This document shows positions 55,358-64,000 of a stretch of 64,000 bases of DNA, piece by piece. Source of the stretch: Lolium rigidum (lineage: Eukaryota; Streptophyta; Magnoliopsida; Poales; Poaceae); assembly GCF_022539505.1 (NCBI RefSeq), contig NC_061508.1, forward strand, positions 63,745,754 through 63,809,753. Direction: 5' to 3'. The notes under the pieces are model-generated. The model was not told where the DNA came from. It made no database searches and was given only the letters and a program-made list of their open reading frames with translations. The translations under genes were made by a program, and so were the position numbers. Each line of letters opens with the position of its first letter. The stretch's first letter is position 1.

Positions 55358-58300
55358 TTAGCTTCTCTGCCCAGGTTTCGTTCTTACGATGTCTCTTGAA
55401 AGCGGTCCAAGCCCCTGCCAGGCAAAAGAATGATTGAATGAGTGGATAATTAATTGATATCTCATGAATGATAAAGCGCGGCGATGAAGGAAATTACACT
55501 TGGAGCAACTTCGCAAGTCCCGGAACCCGTCCACGCCTCTACTCGGTGGGTCTTTTACCTCAACTATTCCCTTATCAGGTTGAATGTCTAGTAGAATCCA
55601 GTGGAAGCTGCACATGTTATGCATATACGTTAGGAATTACACTTAACATCGAGTAAGAAAAATTGAATGTGCATAAAGATCATTAAGACTCTCACTCGTA
55701 GTTGTAAGGAAACAATATTGAATCACAGAAATATTGCTCCCCCAAAAACCTTAGTAGGTTTCCCCCCGTTTCTTGGGCATTAAACTTTACCGTTTGAACA
55801 TGTACTTTATCTGGGTCAATAAACCCAATATTGATAATATTATTACTTTTGCATTCACTGATCTTCAGTCTGCATAAGAGAACACATAAGATATAATGAG
55901 TATATATATGCAATGAAAACGAACATGAACTGAATGAAAATGAACTTACATGTAGTTAACAACTTACAAGCAATAGCAACTCATGAGAGATTTGTCGAGG
56001 GCATCTAGATTGAATAACCGCCGAGTTCATTCATCTCAATATGGATCTCCTCCTTTCGGTAGTAATATTCCCATGGTATACTCGCCACGATGAACCTTAT
56101 GTTCTCCTTGCATGCATCAAGGTACCACCGATGCAAATTCCGCATATGTGTTGGCAGTTTAAGCAGCTGCTCACGTGCTGACCAAGTCGGCCCCGTAGAC
56201 AAATTTAGGAGCTATATCAGCGGTGGGTACTGCAGCATCTGCTGCATACATCAATTCCTCCACGGTAACGTCACAGTCAGCCGCTAGCTTTGCAGCTTCT
56301 TCCATATTGAAACCACCATGTTCCTGGTACAGCTTGGGAACATTAAGCACTTTGAGTGCTTGGGATCGATTGTTTGGGCTGAGCACCGAGGAGGGGAACT
56401 TCCTTTCTCTTTTTGCCTTTTGTCGTTTGCTTGGCCTTGAGGGGTGCACTTGTTGAAGTTGACTTATTCTCGGTTGCACTTCTAGCCGATGATTTGCTCG
56501 TGCCGGCAATGTCCTTCTCCTTAGCCTTTTCAGCATTCTTTGTGTCAATTACCTTCGCAAGAGTGCGTGTATAGTCATCCTTCTTCTCGTGTAAGTCATA
56601 CTGCGATGGTGTGTTCAGAAAACTAGTAGCATATGCTATTTGCTTCTCTGTGTATGGCTCTGGCGCTGGAGGTTTTGGCTTATGAAAAAAAATCATAATT
56701 GATTTTCTTAACAATGGCATCATTTTCCTCCGGGGTACGATCGTAAGGACGGGGGGGGAGGAACCTTTGGTACTTTTGGGAGGGGCGACCTCTTGGGGAC
56801 AGGACTCTTGAAACGCTTCCGGCTGGGTGCATTCCGAGTCTTTTTGGGCGGAGGCGGCGGCGGCCGGAGATGGAGATGGACTACCGATGTCGTGGTCGAC
56901 GTCGTACCCACGGGGTGATGGTGGCGACATGTGATCGGTAGGAGGAGGTGATGGTGGCCTGCGATCACACTGGAGGAGGTGATGGTGACCTGCTTGGGAC
57001 GACCGGTACTAGGTGCTACCCAGCCTGGCAGCTTGATATTCTTCTTTTCCCAGAGAATGATTTCTCCCAGCACCTCTCTGAGTGTAAGCCCCCCATCACC
57101 TCCAGGGATATCGAGCTCCAATGTCCCCCACGACGGGACAACTGAATCCACCCCGACACGAGCATAGCCAGCTGGAATCGGATTGCCATGCCATGTTGCC
57201 GGCTCACCTTCAGGTCCAAATGCCGGTAAGACATAGCCGACCGCCACCTTAACAGAAACCTTCCTGAACACCTCATGGAGATCACAAGGTGTTTTCTCCT
57301 TGATTCCATCCAAGGGGTCGCCAGGACCGGCATCTATCATCATCCGTGTAGGAGGGGCCTCCGAGTCGGCCACGCCTGTCTGTCTCGTCGCCGAGATATT
57401 TCAGCGGTATTATCCGCGGGCGCTGTCCTTTTAGTTCATTTATCTCCCGCCGCTCGCTGCTGAAGCTCCCGCTGCTGCTGGTCAAGTCGGCGTTGGAACT
57501 CGGCCATCCGGTCATTCCGCACCTCCAGCTGGCGTTGTTTAGCTCTCGCTCGGCTTCTATAAGTCTCCGCGTCGGCCGGAAACCCAAGCGACCACGGAAC
57601 ACTAGGGCCGAAGCCTCTTGTTCGTCCTCCCTTCTCGGGATTACCGAGGACAAGCGTCGGCAAGTCTTTCTCTCTATCGGGAGCAAACTTTAGTTTTCCC
57701 GCCTTTATATCTGTCGTCACTTCAATCCATTTTTGCCTGGGTACCCTAACCCCGGTGTCACTTTCAACAATGTTCCCTGTCTTCATGTCATACTCACGGC
57801 CATGCGCGAGGAACCAATTTCGAGCCCGTGTGTCCCATCCTTCTCGCGTGGGTTCTGGAGTGATCCCGTTCAGCTCCATCTCAGCCTCTTGTGCATCCCA
57901 CTTAGGCATGGCTCTTCCGTAGCCCCCTCGCCCCGTATGATGGTGATACTTCTTCTCGCTTGCATTCTTCTTGTTTTTCGCCGACGAGTTCACAGCCTCC
58001 TCTCGATTCTTTGTACCTCACAAATTCTTCCCGGTTATGGTCCTGCTTCGCTAGGTAGTTCTCGAATAATGGAGGCTTCTTGTCTTTCTTATAATTTTTC
58101 CATAACCGGTTCTTATACGCCCGGAAAAGTTCCCCCATCTTCTTAAGAGCCCATTTCTTCACTAGCTCTCGCTGCTTAGCATTCTCAGACTCCGATCCCA
58201 AATCCGGCAAAGTGAAATGTGCCATCGGGTCTCCGAAAAGTGTGTCTTTGTACCTATCGGCAACCTGATTTTCGGACACATTCTTCGTCTTGTTCCATTC

Positions 58301-58786
58301 TCCGACGGTGATCGGGACACGATCTCTAACCACAACTCCGCACTGATTTTTGAACTTCACTCCGACATTCTCGGTACCACCGGTTGGCCTTCCGGTGATA
58401 TAGCTTCAATTGTGAAGTGGTCTTTCTTGGTCAACTTCTTTGCCGGGCCTCGTTTCTCTATCTTATCTTCGGAGGCCTAAGAGAATACATATAGAATTGC
58501 ATTAATGCCTCTATACTAATGCCTCAATACATATGTACATATAGAATTCCATTAATACCTCGTCATGATCGGAGCCGTCGGCTTCTCCGTCACCGGAGCC
58601 GTCGTCGGCTTCTCCGTCACCGGAGCCGTCGGCTTCTCCATGACCGGAGCCGTTGGCTTCTCCATGACCGGAGCCGCGGGCTTCTCCATCACCGGAGCCG
58701 CGGTCTTCTCGGTCGGCTTCTGTACCATCGCGGATTATGTCCGCGAACATGTCTTCCTGTTCCAAGTCCCGTTCGAATGGATCCAT
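55358..58786 (-). pseudogene. Second CACTA gene: Transposase_24-like protein with Ulp1-like C-terminus
   Basis: Read on the minus strand from ATG 58784-58786: MDPFERDLEQEDMFADIIRD, then Gly/Ser/Asp-rich repeats (GSGDGEA, GSGHGEA). The Transposase_24 (Ptta/En/Spm) region spans about 58360-57440: VVVRDRVPITVGEWNKT, KKPPLFENYLAKQDHNREEF, GYGRAMPKWDAQEAEMELNG and VPRQKWIEVTTDIKAGKLKF. A DUF8039-like block follows at 57310-57000 (VGYVLPAFGPEGEPATWHGN), then a Pro/Lys-rich linker. Ulp1 protease-like pieces lie at about 56200-55360: ENIRFIVASIPWEYYYRKEE and FHWILLDIQPDKGIVEVKDP, where the FHW histidine would be catalytic. Intron-like gaps and several single-base shifts (near 58370, 57990, 57370 and 56750) interrupt it. 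In CACTA elements this second protein assists the transposase; the Ulp1-like part would resemble SUMO proteases. Confidence 0.75.
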
Positions 58787-58821
58787 TGTTTACGCAAAAG
58801 AATTAAATCGATAAGTACATG

Positions 58822-58896
58822 TTCTAACCCTAACCCTAATCAAACACACAAACCAAACCCTAACCCTAATCAAACACAAACCAAACCCTAACCCTA
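58822..58896. repeat. Interstitial telomere-like repeats
   Basis: Three clusters of CCCTAACCCTAAT separated by CAAACACACAAACCAAA. The heptamer CCCTAAA of plant telomeres is not exact; CCCTAA dominates. Located in the 5' leader of the CACTA gene. Confidence 0.85.
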
Positions 58897-59280
58897 ATCG
58901 GCGACACGTGTTAGCGAGAGGGAGAGGGTGTCGGCGACGCGTGTTTGCGAGAGGGAGAGTGTGTCGGCGACGCGTGTTTGCGAGAGGGAGAGGGTGTCGG
59001 CGACGCGTGTTTGCGAGAGGGAGAGTGTGTCGGCGACGCGTGTTTGCGATAGGGAGATGGTGTCGGCGACGCGTGTTTGCGAGAGGGAGAGGGTGTCGGC
59101 GACGCGTGTTTGCGAGAGAGGGAGAGAGGGTGTCGGCGACGCGTGTTTGCGAGAGAGAGAGAGAGGGTGTCGGCGACGCGTGTTTGCGAGAGAGAGAGAG
59201 AGAGGGTGTCGGTGGACGCGTGTTAGCGAGAGAGAGGGTGTCGGCGACGCTAGCTAGTTTGCGAGAGAGGGTGTCGGTGG
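58897..59280. repeat. Minisatellite in the second CACTA element, about ten units of 36-47 bp
   Basis: Units of GGGTGTCGGCGACGCGTGTT plus TGCGAGAGGGAGA, with growing GA runs toward the right end (AGAGAGAGAGAG). Long open frames over it on both strands (SATRVCERER and its reverse) are by-products of the repeat, whose first units are multiples of three. Confidence 0.92.
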
Positions 59281-59387
59281 AGGAGGGAACGCCGGCGAAC
59301 AAAATACGCCGGCGCAAATTCGGCTAAGTGTTGGCCTCCAGTAATCGCGGGTGGCGGCTCCGCCCGCGGCTCCGCGTCTTATACCCA

Positions 59388-59522
59388 CCCCCCTTTTGTC
59401 GCGGGTGGGGGCTTGACCCGCGACAAAAGACCCCCCTTTTGTCGCGGGTCAAGCCCCCACCCGCGACAAAAGGGTAGGTCTTTTGTCGCGGGTCAAGCCC
59501 CCACCCACGACAAAAGGCCTTT
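59388..59522. repeat. Internal CACTA-type inverted repeats
   Basis: Four blocks of CTTTTGTCGCGGGT and its complement, joined by GGGGGCTTGACCC or its inverse, form nested palindromes. Compositionally the same as the subterminal repeats at 54545-54745. Confidence 0.85.
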
Positions 59523-59524
59523 GG

Positions 59525-59614
59525 GGCTGATCCGCGGCACAGCCCATCCAACGGCTCTGGCCGTTTGAATCCAACGGCCTAGAGCCGTTGGATGGGCTGT
59601 GCCACGGATCAGCC
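59525..59614. repeat. Long hairpin, 41-bp arms
   Basis: Arms at 59525-59565 and 59573-59614 match in inverted orientation with one mismatch and one single-base indel, around a seven-base loop TGAATCC. Confidence 0.92.
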
Positions 59615-59899
59615 CATCCAGAGGCCTTTTCACCCTTTATTTTTTGTATTTTAAATTAAAAAAACTAATATTTCAATAACTTTTGAATGGTAACTCAAAT
59701 ACAAATGTTTTATATATGAATATTGATCAGAAAAAGGTAATGAACATGAATATGACATCCATATACCTATTTGCATCTCGCGTCATATGAAACGTTGATA
59801 GTCGGGTATGTTTCACCCCTGTGCACCGCCGCCGTGCCACACGTGTCGCGTCCCGTGCCACTCGTGTCGCGTCCCCGTGCCACGTGTCGCCACCTCTTC

Positions 59900-60060
59900 C
59901 ACGTGCCTCGCCCCGCCGACGCCGGCGTGCGACGTGTAGCCACCGCCGACACGTGCCTCGCCCCGCCGACGCCGGCGTGCGACGTGTAGCCACCGGCCGA
60001 CACGTGCCTCACCCCGCCGACGCCGGCGTGCGACGTGTAGCCACCGCCGACACGTGCCAT
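59900..60060 (+). promoter_or_regulatory. Tandem 50-bp ACGTG-rich repeat upstream of the AP2 gene
   Basis: Units begin ACGTGCCTCGCCCCGCCGAC at 59901, 59951 and 60002, with a partial fourth at 60052. Each unit brings CACGTG-like G-box/ABRE cores plus CGACGTGTAG. Extra CACGTGTCG motifs lie at 59838-59890. ACGTG cores are binding sites of plant bZIP and bHLH factors. The array ends 14 bp before a TATA box. Confidence 0.7.
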
Positions 60061-60073
60061 GCCCCGCGTGCAC

Positions 60074-60080
60074 TATATAG
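60074..60080 (+). promoter_or_regulatory. TATA box of the AP2/ERF gene
   Basis: CACTATATAGAG, 65 bp before the ATG at 60139, with a short GC-rich leader. Confidence 0.7.
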
Positions 60081-60138
60081 AGCGACGAGTGCGGGCGCAA
60101 CCACACGTCGCCACCGCCTCCGCTCATTCATCTCCGGG

Positions 60139-60647
60139 ATGCCTCCATGTCGTCGAGGGGCGTCCGGTTTCCGTGGCGTTCGAGTGCATCCGAGCGGTAG
60201 GTTCACCGCCGAGATACGCGCCGGTGGCTTCCGCCTCACCCTCGGCACGTACAACACGCCGGAAGAGGCGGCGCGCGCTTACGACGCGGCGGCGTGGCGC
60301 TTTCGGCGGCCGGGGCACGACATGAACTTCCCGGATGTTGAATCGCTAGAGGAGGCGGAGTTCCTCGCGCCACTGCCGTGCCTCGTCACCGAGCGAGGAC
60401 CGTCGCCGGCATCGCCGAGTGCGGCGCGAGGATCGCCATCGCCGAGCGCGACGAGCGGTTGATGCGCCGGTGGAGGGCGCGGTCCCCCGACGCGTTCTTT
60501 GCTAACCTTAGGGCACAACGCAGGTCCAACAGGCGGCACCGTCGGGCCGTCGCCGCCTTCGAGCTCGAGAACTCGAATACAACTTGGACCGAAAACGACC
60601 CTCGGTGGGATGACCTTTGGACGGAGACAACCTCCGACGACGAGTAG
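60139..60647 (+). pseudogene. AP2/ERF-domain transcription factor-like gene, transposon-borne, one frameshift
   Basis: ATG 60139 opens MPPCRRGASG followed by a nearly complete AP2/ERF DNA-binding domain (residues about 11-70): FRGVRVHPSGRFTAEIRAGG, then FRLTLGTYNTPEEAARAYDA, AAWRFRRPGHDMNFPDV. The GVR, AEIR and RAYDAAAW blocks are the hallmark beta-strand and helix elements. The usual Trp of WxAEIR is Thr, and the RGxxAxxNFP segment reads RRPGHDMNFP. As given, the frame stops at 60462 (107 residues). In the next frame from about 60395 the protein continues IAIAERDERLMRRWRARSPD through SNRRHRRAVAAFELEN to WTENDPRWDDLWTETTSDDE, stopping at 60645-60647, an acidic Trp-rich tail that looks like an activation domain. 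A single indel near 60395-60425 separates them. Tandem ACGTG repeats and a TATA box lie upstream. It faces the accessory gene convergently. Confidence 0.72.
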
Positions 60648-60854
60648 AGACTAGACTAGTAATTTATCTATTTTATTGTAATTTCAATAAAGTCGTTGTC
60701 GGTTCTATTAGTTTAAATTTAGTTTATAAAGTCGTTGTCGGTTGTTTTTGTTCAATAAAGTGGTTGACACGAAATTTATTACGATTGAACTGAAATTAAA
60801 GTACGAGCTCAACCGAAAAATAAGATACATGGCCGATTCGAATGTTGGAGCCAT

Positions 60855-61383
60855 TCAATCATAGTCGTGCCTAGTCCTATACACGTCGCCACTTGTAGTC
60901 ATCAAAGTCGCCGACGTCATCGTCGCTAGCATCGGGGTCGCGGTTGTCGAACCTCGGCGGATGACCACGCGTGGGCTGGGATTGAGGGTAGCGCAGGCGG
61001 GGGCCACGATAGGCCAGGACGCTCTGGAGAGTCCGGCCGCGCCACCACATCCGACGGCCGGCCTCGTTGAAGTTCGAAGGAAGAGGGCCGTCCTCCTCGT
61101 ACCTGGCAACCGCCCTCTCACGCCGATTGATGAAGAAGCTGTCCCAAGTCGGGCTGTAGTCGGGATGCCACCGGGGATTCCTCCGGCTGCTCGGGCGTGA
61201 GCTCGAAATAGTAGTGGTTCGTGATGGCCATCTCGCGTGGCACACCTACAGGGATAGGAGGGACCGGTACGCCTCCGACGCTCGGCAACCAGCCGGTCGG
61301 GACGCGGTAGCCGGGCGGGCAGGGGTAGTTCGAGCGCAAAGCGCCTCCGCCTCCCGGGGTGTTAGACATACGATGGAAGCCAT
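60855..61383 (-). pseudogene. CACTA-borne accessory gene, second copy, frameshifted
   Basis: ATG 61381-61383 gives MASIVCLTPRE and soon shifts. The conserved frame resumes SNYPCPPGYRVPTGW, GGVPVPPIPVG and MAITNHYYFELTPEQP (61350-61200), shifts near 61195 to DSFFINRRERAVARYEEDGP, LPSNFNEAGRRMWWRGRTLQ and GPRLRYPQ, and ends in an acidic Asp-rich tail near 60877-60855. Block order, spacing and the 5' promoter (TTCCCGCC repeats, TATATATA at 61429-61436) match the gene at 550-1115. Intact length would be about 170 residues. The function is unknown; conservation in two separate transposons argues for a role in the elements' life cycle or in the host. Confidence 0.7.
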
Positions 61384-61549
61384 GGGAGAGAGTGATGAGG
61401 TTTGCGGATATGAGAGTCCAAGCCTACATATATATAGTGGAAAAATGGCGGGAATGCGGGAAGAAAATAGGCGGGAACGAAGTGGCGCGCGAAACTTTCA
61501 TCCCGGGTGGAGGCTCAAACCGCGACAAAGAGCGGGGAGGCTTATCTAG

Positions 61550-61704
61550 GAGGGCCTTTTGTCACGGTTGGTGGCTGCAACCGCGACTAAAGATGTCGGC
61601 AGGATAATAAGGATGTGTCGGTAACCTTTTGTCACGGTTGGTGGCTGCAACCGCGACTAAAGCTGTCGGCAGGATAAGGATGTGTCGGTAACCTTTTGTC
61701 ACGG
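61550..61704. repeat. CACTA-type repeats near the interrupted right part
   Basis: Two 65-bp direct repeats contain CCTTTTGTCACGGTTGGTGG and CTGCAACCGCGACTAAAG, with a third copy cut at ACGG by the LTR element at 61705. Confidence 0.85.
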
Positions 61705-62878
61705 TGTTGACTGCCAAAACCCACCGGCGGGCAGCGGCCTTGTCAACACCGTAGAGCCGGGAAGAGCCTAGAGCTGCGGCTGGCTGAGACCCCTCCGAGC
61801 GACGGCCCGCAATGCTCTTCTGGTCACACGCGGCGATGCGAAGTGCAAGGGCGTGCCACCTGACCTATACACGGTCGGGAAGGTGATGGGGATGCCTCGC
61901 TTAGTTTCTGCAGGGCATACATGTAAACATTAAATACGAGCCTCGATCGGCTCTCAGGTTATCCTGTGAATCGGCTCAAAGAGCCGATCCACCCATGATT
62001 CGTACGGGGTGCACGAATACTTGGTGGTCCTGCTTGATCAAGATAGAGCTAATGAGATCTACGACGATTTAGGGTTTTCACCGCATAATCGGATCATCCT
62101 ACTCCGGGTTGGGCCTCGCGGCCACGCACGGTGCTCGTAAGCCGATCCTAAACAAGGCCTAAAAACCAACATGAAGTTGATCCTCGGAACATCCCGTTTA
62201 GGACTTGCGAACGCCACCCTACGTGCCACTGGATCCTCCCCCTTTGTAAGGCCTAACTATTGCAGATATTAAACTAATCCTTGTAGAACAAGGAGCAATC
62301 GTAACGGATCAGATCTACTAAATAATGATCAAGCGGGGTGCCGCCCCACACCTGAGATAGGCGTGAGGGCGGCTAGATATGCAAGGGTTGCACTACGTAA
62401 GCATGTTTAAACGAAGAACAATGCTAACCCTAACACATCTAATGATAACTACGTTGCTCGCCATCAAAAGCGCTTCGAGTACGAGCAACGCATGAACAAC
62501 GTGGGGCTTGTGCTGCCTAGATCGCAAGATGCGATCTAGGCAGCATGTCGCTTACCCGATAGAAACCCTCGAGACGAAGGAGTTGGCGATGCGCCGAGAT
62601 TGGTTTGTTTTGGGGTTGAACGTGAGTTGTTGTTTATTCCATAAACCCTAGGTACATATTTATAGTCCAGCGGACTTTCTAATGTGGGCGTGCACTAAAC
62701 CGTGCACGAGATAAACTCTAACTTCTAAATCGATACACCATCTATTATACTAAGATACACGGGCTAACTAGCCCAAATTCTCCGTGCAAGGCCGCTTCAT
62801 AGATCTTCCATATGTAATCTTCCAAGCCCATCTTGATCGCGGCCCACCTCCCGATTTAGCCAAAATCTGGTGATAACA
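61705..62878 (-). repeat. LTR, 1174 bp
   Basis: Bounded by TG...CA with an extended TGTT/AACA inverted end. Contains two inverted repeats: GATCGGCTCT with AGAGCCGATC (about 61943-62000), and a perfect 16-bp-arm hairpin at 62511-62545. Confidence 0.8.
62511..62545. repeat. Perfect hairpin in the LTR, 16-bp arms, 3-base loop
   Basis: TGCTGCCTAGATCGCA (62511-62526), loop AGA, then the exact inverted copy (62530-62545). Confidence 0.95.
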
Positions 62879-63149
62879 CATGCCCCCCTGGTTTTGGTAA
62901 TGATAATTTCAAAACCACTCGCTTTTTCCTCGGAGGGGTCGTGTCACGGCGGAGCGGAACTGTCGCGAGCATGCCTCATCATGACGACTTGCCTTCCCAA
63001 CTTCTCTGCACGATTTGACAGTTTTGGCACCATGTCCTCGAGAACTGCTCGGAAATTAAAAACCCCCACCTCCTTTCATTTAGCCGCATCGAACAGTTCT
63101 CCTCTTTACCCCTTCCGCAGTAGCACTCAAAAAACCCTCCCCTGCAACC

Positions 63150-63672
63150 ATGTCCTCTTCCTCTTCCTCTTCTTCTTCGTCGGATCTTTCCCACGTGTCC
63201 TCTCCCATCCGAGAGTCGACGCCCTCGTGGGGTACGCAAGCGGCGTACGACATCCTCGCCCCAACGAAGTGGGACAAAGAGGACCATGACTCCTCCGTTA
63301 GGTCCGAGGATGACAAATCCCACACCGACGGGGAGAGCGACCTCCGCTTCCTTGCTGACGAGGAAGTGGTGGAGGAGAGCGAAGACGACCGCCTCTCCTG
63401 GGCGGACTTCACCACCTCCGAGGAGGTGAAGGAGGAGGAAGAGGAGGAGGAGGATGAAGACAGCTCCTCCGACGAGCCGCCGGCCAAACGCCGCCACCTC
63501 TCGGCCCGGGAACTTCGGCGACGTCGACGGTGACGACGACGCCGACGAAGAGGATGAAGACGACGAGGGTCCTGTCGGCGGCCGCCGGAGCAGTGATGAC
63601 GAGCCGGCAGGGAGCAGCGCCGGCAGTGGCGACGACGGCGACGACGACGACGAGGGCAGCAACGGCCCCTAG
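63150..63672 (+). pseudogene. Acidic Ser/Asp/Glu-rich reading frame antisense to the LTR element
   Basis: ATG 63150 starts a run of Ser (MSSSSSSSSSSDLSHVSSP). It continues SWGTQAAYDILAPTKWDKED, DDKSHTDGESDLRFLADEE and WADFTTSEEVKEEEEEEEDE, then SSSDEPPAKRRHLSAREL and a stop at 63531-63533. A one-base shift near 63510 would continue NFGDVDGDDDADEEDEDDEG to SNGP, stop 63670-63672, giving about 170 residues. PAKRR could be a nuclear localisation signal. The 3' side has polyadenylation-like AT-rich sequence. It lies opposite to the element's own direction, as known for antisense frames in some plant LTR retrotransposons. No domain is recognised; low-complexity acid runs make function prediction unsafe. 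Confidence 0.5.
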
Positions 63673-64000
63673 ATAGGGTCTTAGCATAGGGCTAGCAGTA
63701 GCAGACGGGGCAATGTATCCCCCTGGTATTTCCTTTTGAGAGCAATCAGCTCTTCTATGTAAGAAATCTGGCTTATCAATGAAGAAATTCCCCAACTCGA
63801 TTTTGCCGATTCCCTTTATGATAATTTAGCCGATTGTCTTTCGTTCTGATTCTGCCGATTGCCAAACCGGACAATGCCCAACAAGCCGATGGCATCGCAT
63901 CGGTCTCTCACGATAGATTTCGAGATAGATCCACCCAGACCCAAACTCCTTGCCAAACAAGGCCAAGCCCTAATCGCGCAAATCCGCAGATCTCTCAAGA

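Larger units (their letters stand above)
54525..61704 (-). mobile_element. Second CACTA transposon with AP2/ERF and accessory-gene cargo; right end not seen
   Basis: The left terminus CACTAGTGGAAAACAGGCC is at 54525, followed by subterminal GTCGCGGG repeats. Content from left to right: the second CACTA gene on the minus strand (55358-58786), telomere-like repeats, a minisatellite, internal subterminal-type repeats and a long hairpin (59380-59614), a tandem ACGTG promoter, an AP2/ERF gene (60139-60647, plus) and an accessory gene (61383-60855, minus). CACTA-type repeats continue to 61704, where an LTR retrotransposon interrupts the element. No TNP2 gene is visible in this part. The block at 59380-59640 could also be the end of one element and the start of another, so the assignment of cargo to one element is likely but unproven. 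Confidence 0.75.
61705..64000 (-). mobile_element. LTR retrotransposon, partial (3' LTR and part of internal region)
   Basis: An LTR at 61705-62878 starts TGTTGACTGCC and ends GTGATAACA (TGTT/AACA ends). On the minus strand AGGGGGGCATG directly precedes it, as a polypurine tract should, so the element reads leftward. The internal region continues to the window end without a recognised gag or pol; the other LTR is beyond the window. The probable left target duplication is CACGG (61700-61704). Superfamily cannot be set from this part; Gypsy is likely. Confidence 0.75.

Noticed and set aside
58908..59327. Open frames of up to 175 codons on both strands
   Set aside because: They are translations of the GGTGTCGGCGACGCGTGTTT minisatellite, whose unit length keeps frames open on both strands.
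59813..60127. Minus-strand frames rich in GYTSHAGVGG repeats
   Set aside because: Shadow of the tandem 50-bp promoter repeat upstream of the AP2 gene.

Overview
This window looks like intergenic DNA from a large grass genome, most likely a Triticeae cereal or close relative (wheat, Aegilops, barley, rye). The evidence is long-LTR chromovirus and Athila-type retrotransposons nested in one another, CACTA transposons with GC-rich subterminal repeats, Stowaway MITEs with CTCCCTCYRTC ends, and GC-rich non-autonomous Harbinger elements. The family-level assignments rest on motifs and remembered family features, because no database was searched. I found no convincing single-copy host gene, no rRNA or tRNA gene, and no CRISPR array.

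Layout. 1-5285: right part of a CACTA transposon (TNP2 transposase relic on the minus strand, plus a broken accessory gene). 5286-9360: filler with a Stowaway MITE holding a SINE-like insert, and a non-autonomous Harbinger element coding an acidic protein. 9361-23827: complete Tekay/Del-type Gypsy element with 4.3-kb LTRs (target duplication ACGGA). 23828-23950 and 39664-40369: pieces of a LINE-like element on the minus strand that was split by the Tekay element and again by a tandem LTR array. 23951-39663: that array (target duplication CCGTT), built LTR-internal-LTR-internal-LTR in reverse orientation, its second unit split by another complete Athila-like gag-protease element at 30396-38580 (target duplication AGCAA). 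40447-42466: Harbinger element with a broken transposase. 42821-44079: a second acidic-protein Harbinger element. 44437-44968: inverted-repeat element. 45447-50218: complete short Copia element with identical 133-bp LTRs. 50296-51474: a third non-autonomous Harbinger element with a different coding cargo. 52206-52309: Stowaway MITE. 54525-61704: second CACTA transposon carrying a Transposase_24/Ulp1-like gene, an AP2/ERF gene behind a tandem ACGTG-rich promoter, and a second copy of the accessory gene seen at 550-1115. 61705-64000: a further LTR retrotransposon, cut by the window end, with an antisense acidic reading frame.

How it fits together. LINE insertion came before the Tekay element and the array, and the array came before the gag-protease element inside it. 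The Copia element is the youngest by LTR identity. Almost every coding region carries single-base frameshifts, including those of young elements, so some may be assembly errors rather than decay. The most unusual content is cargo on DNA transposons: an AP2/ERF gene with a strong-looking promoter, a partner gene shared by two CACTA elements, and a small acidic protein family shared by two Harbinger elements.
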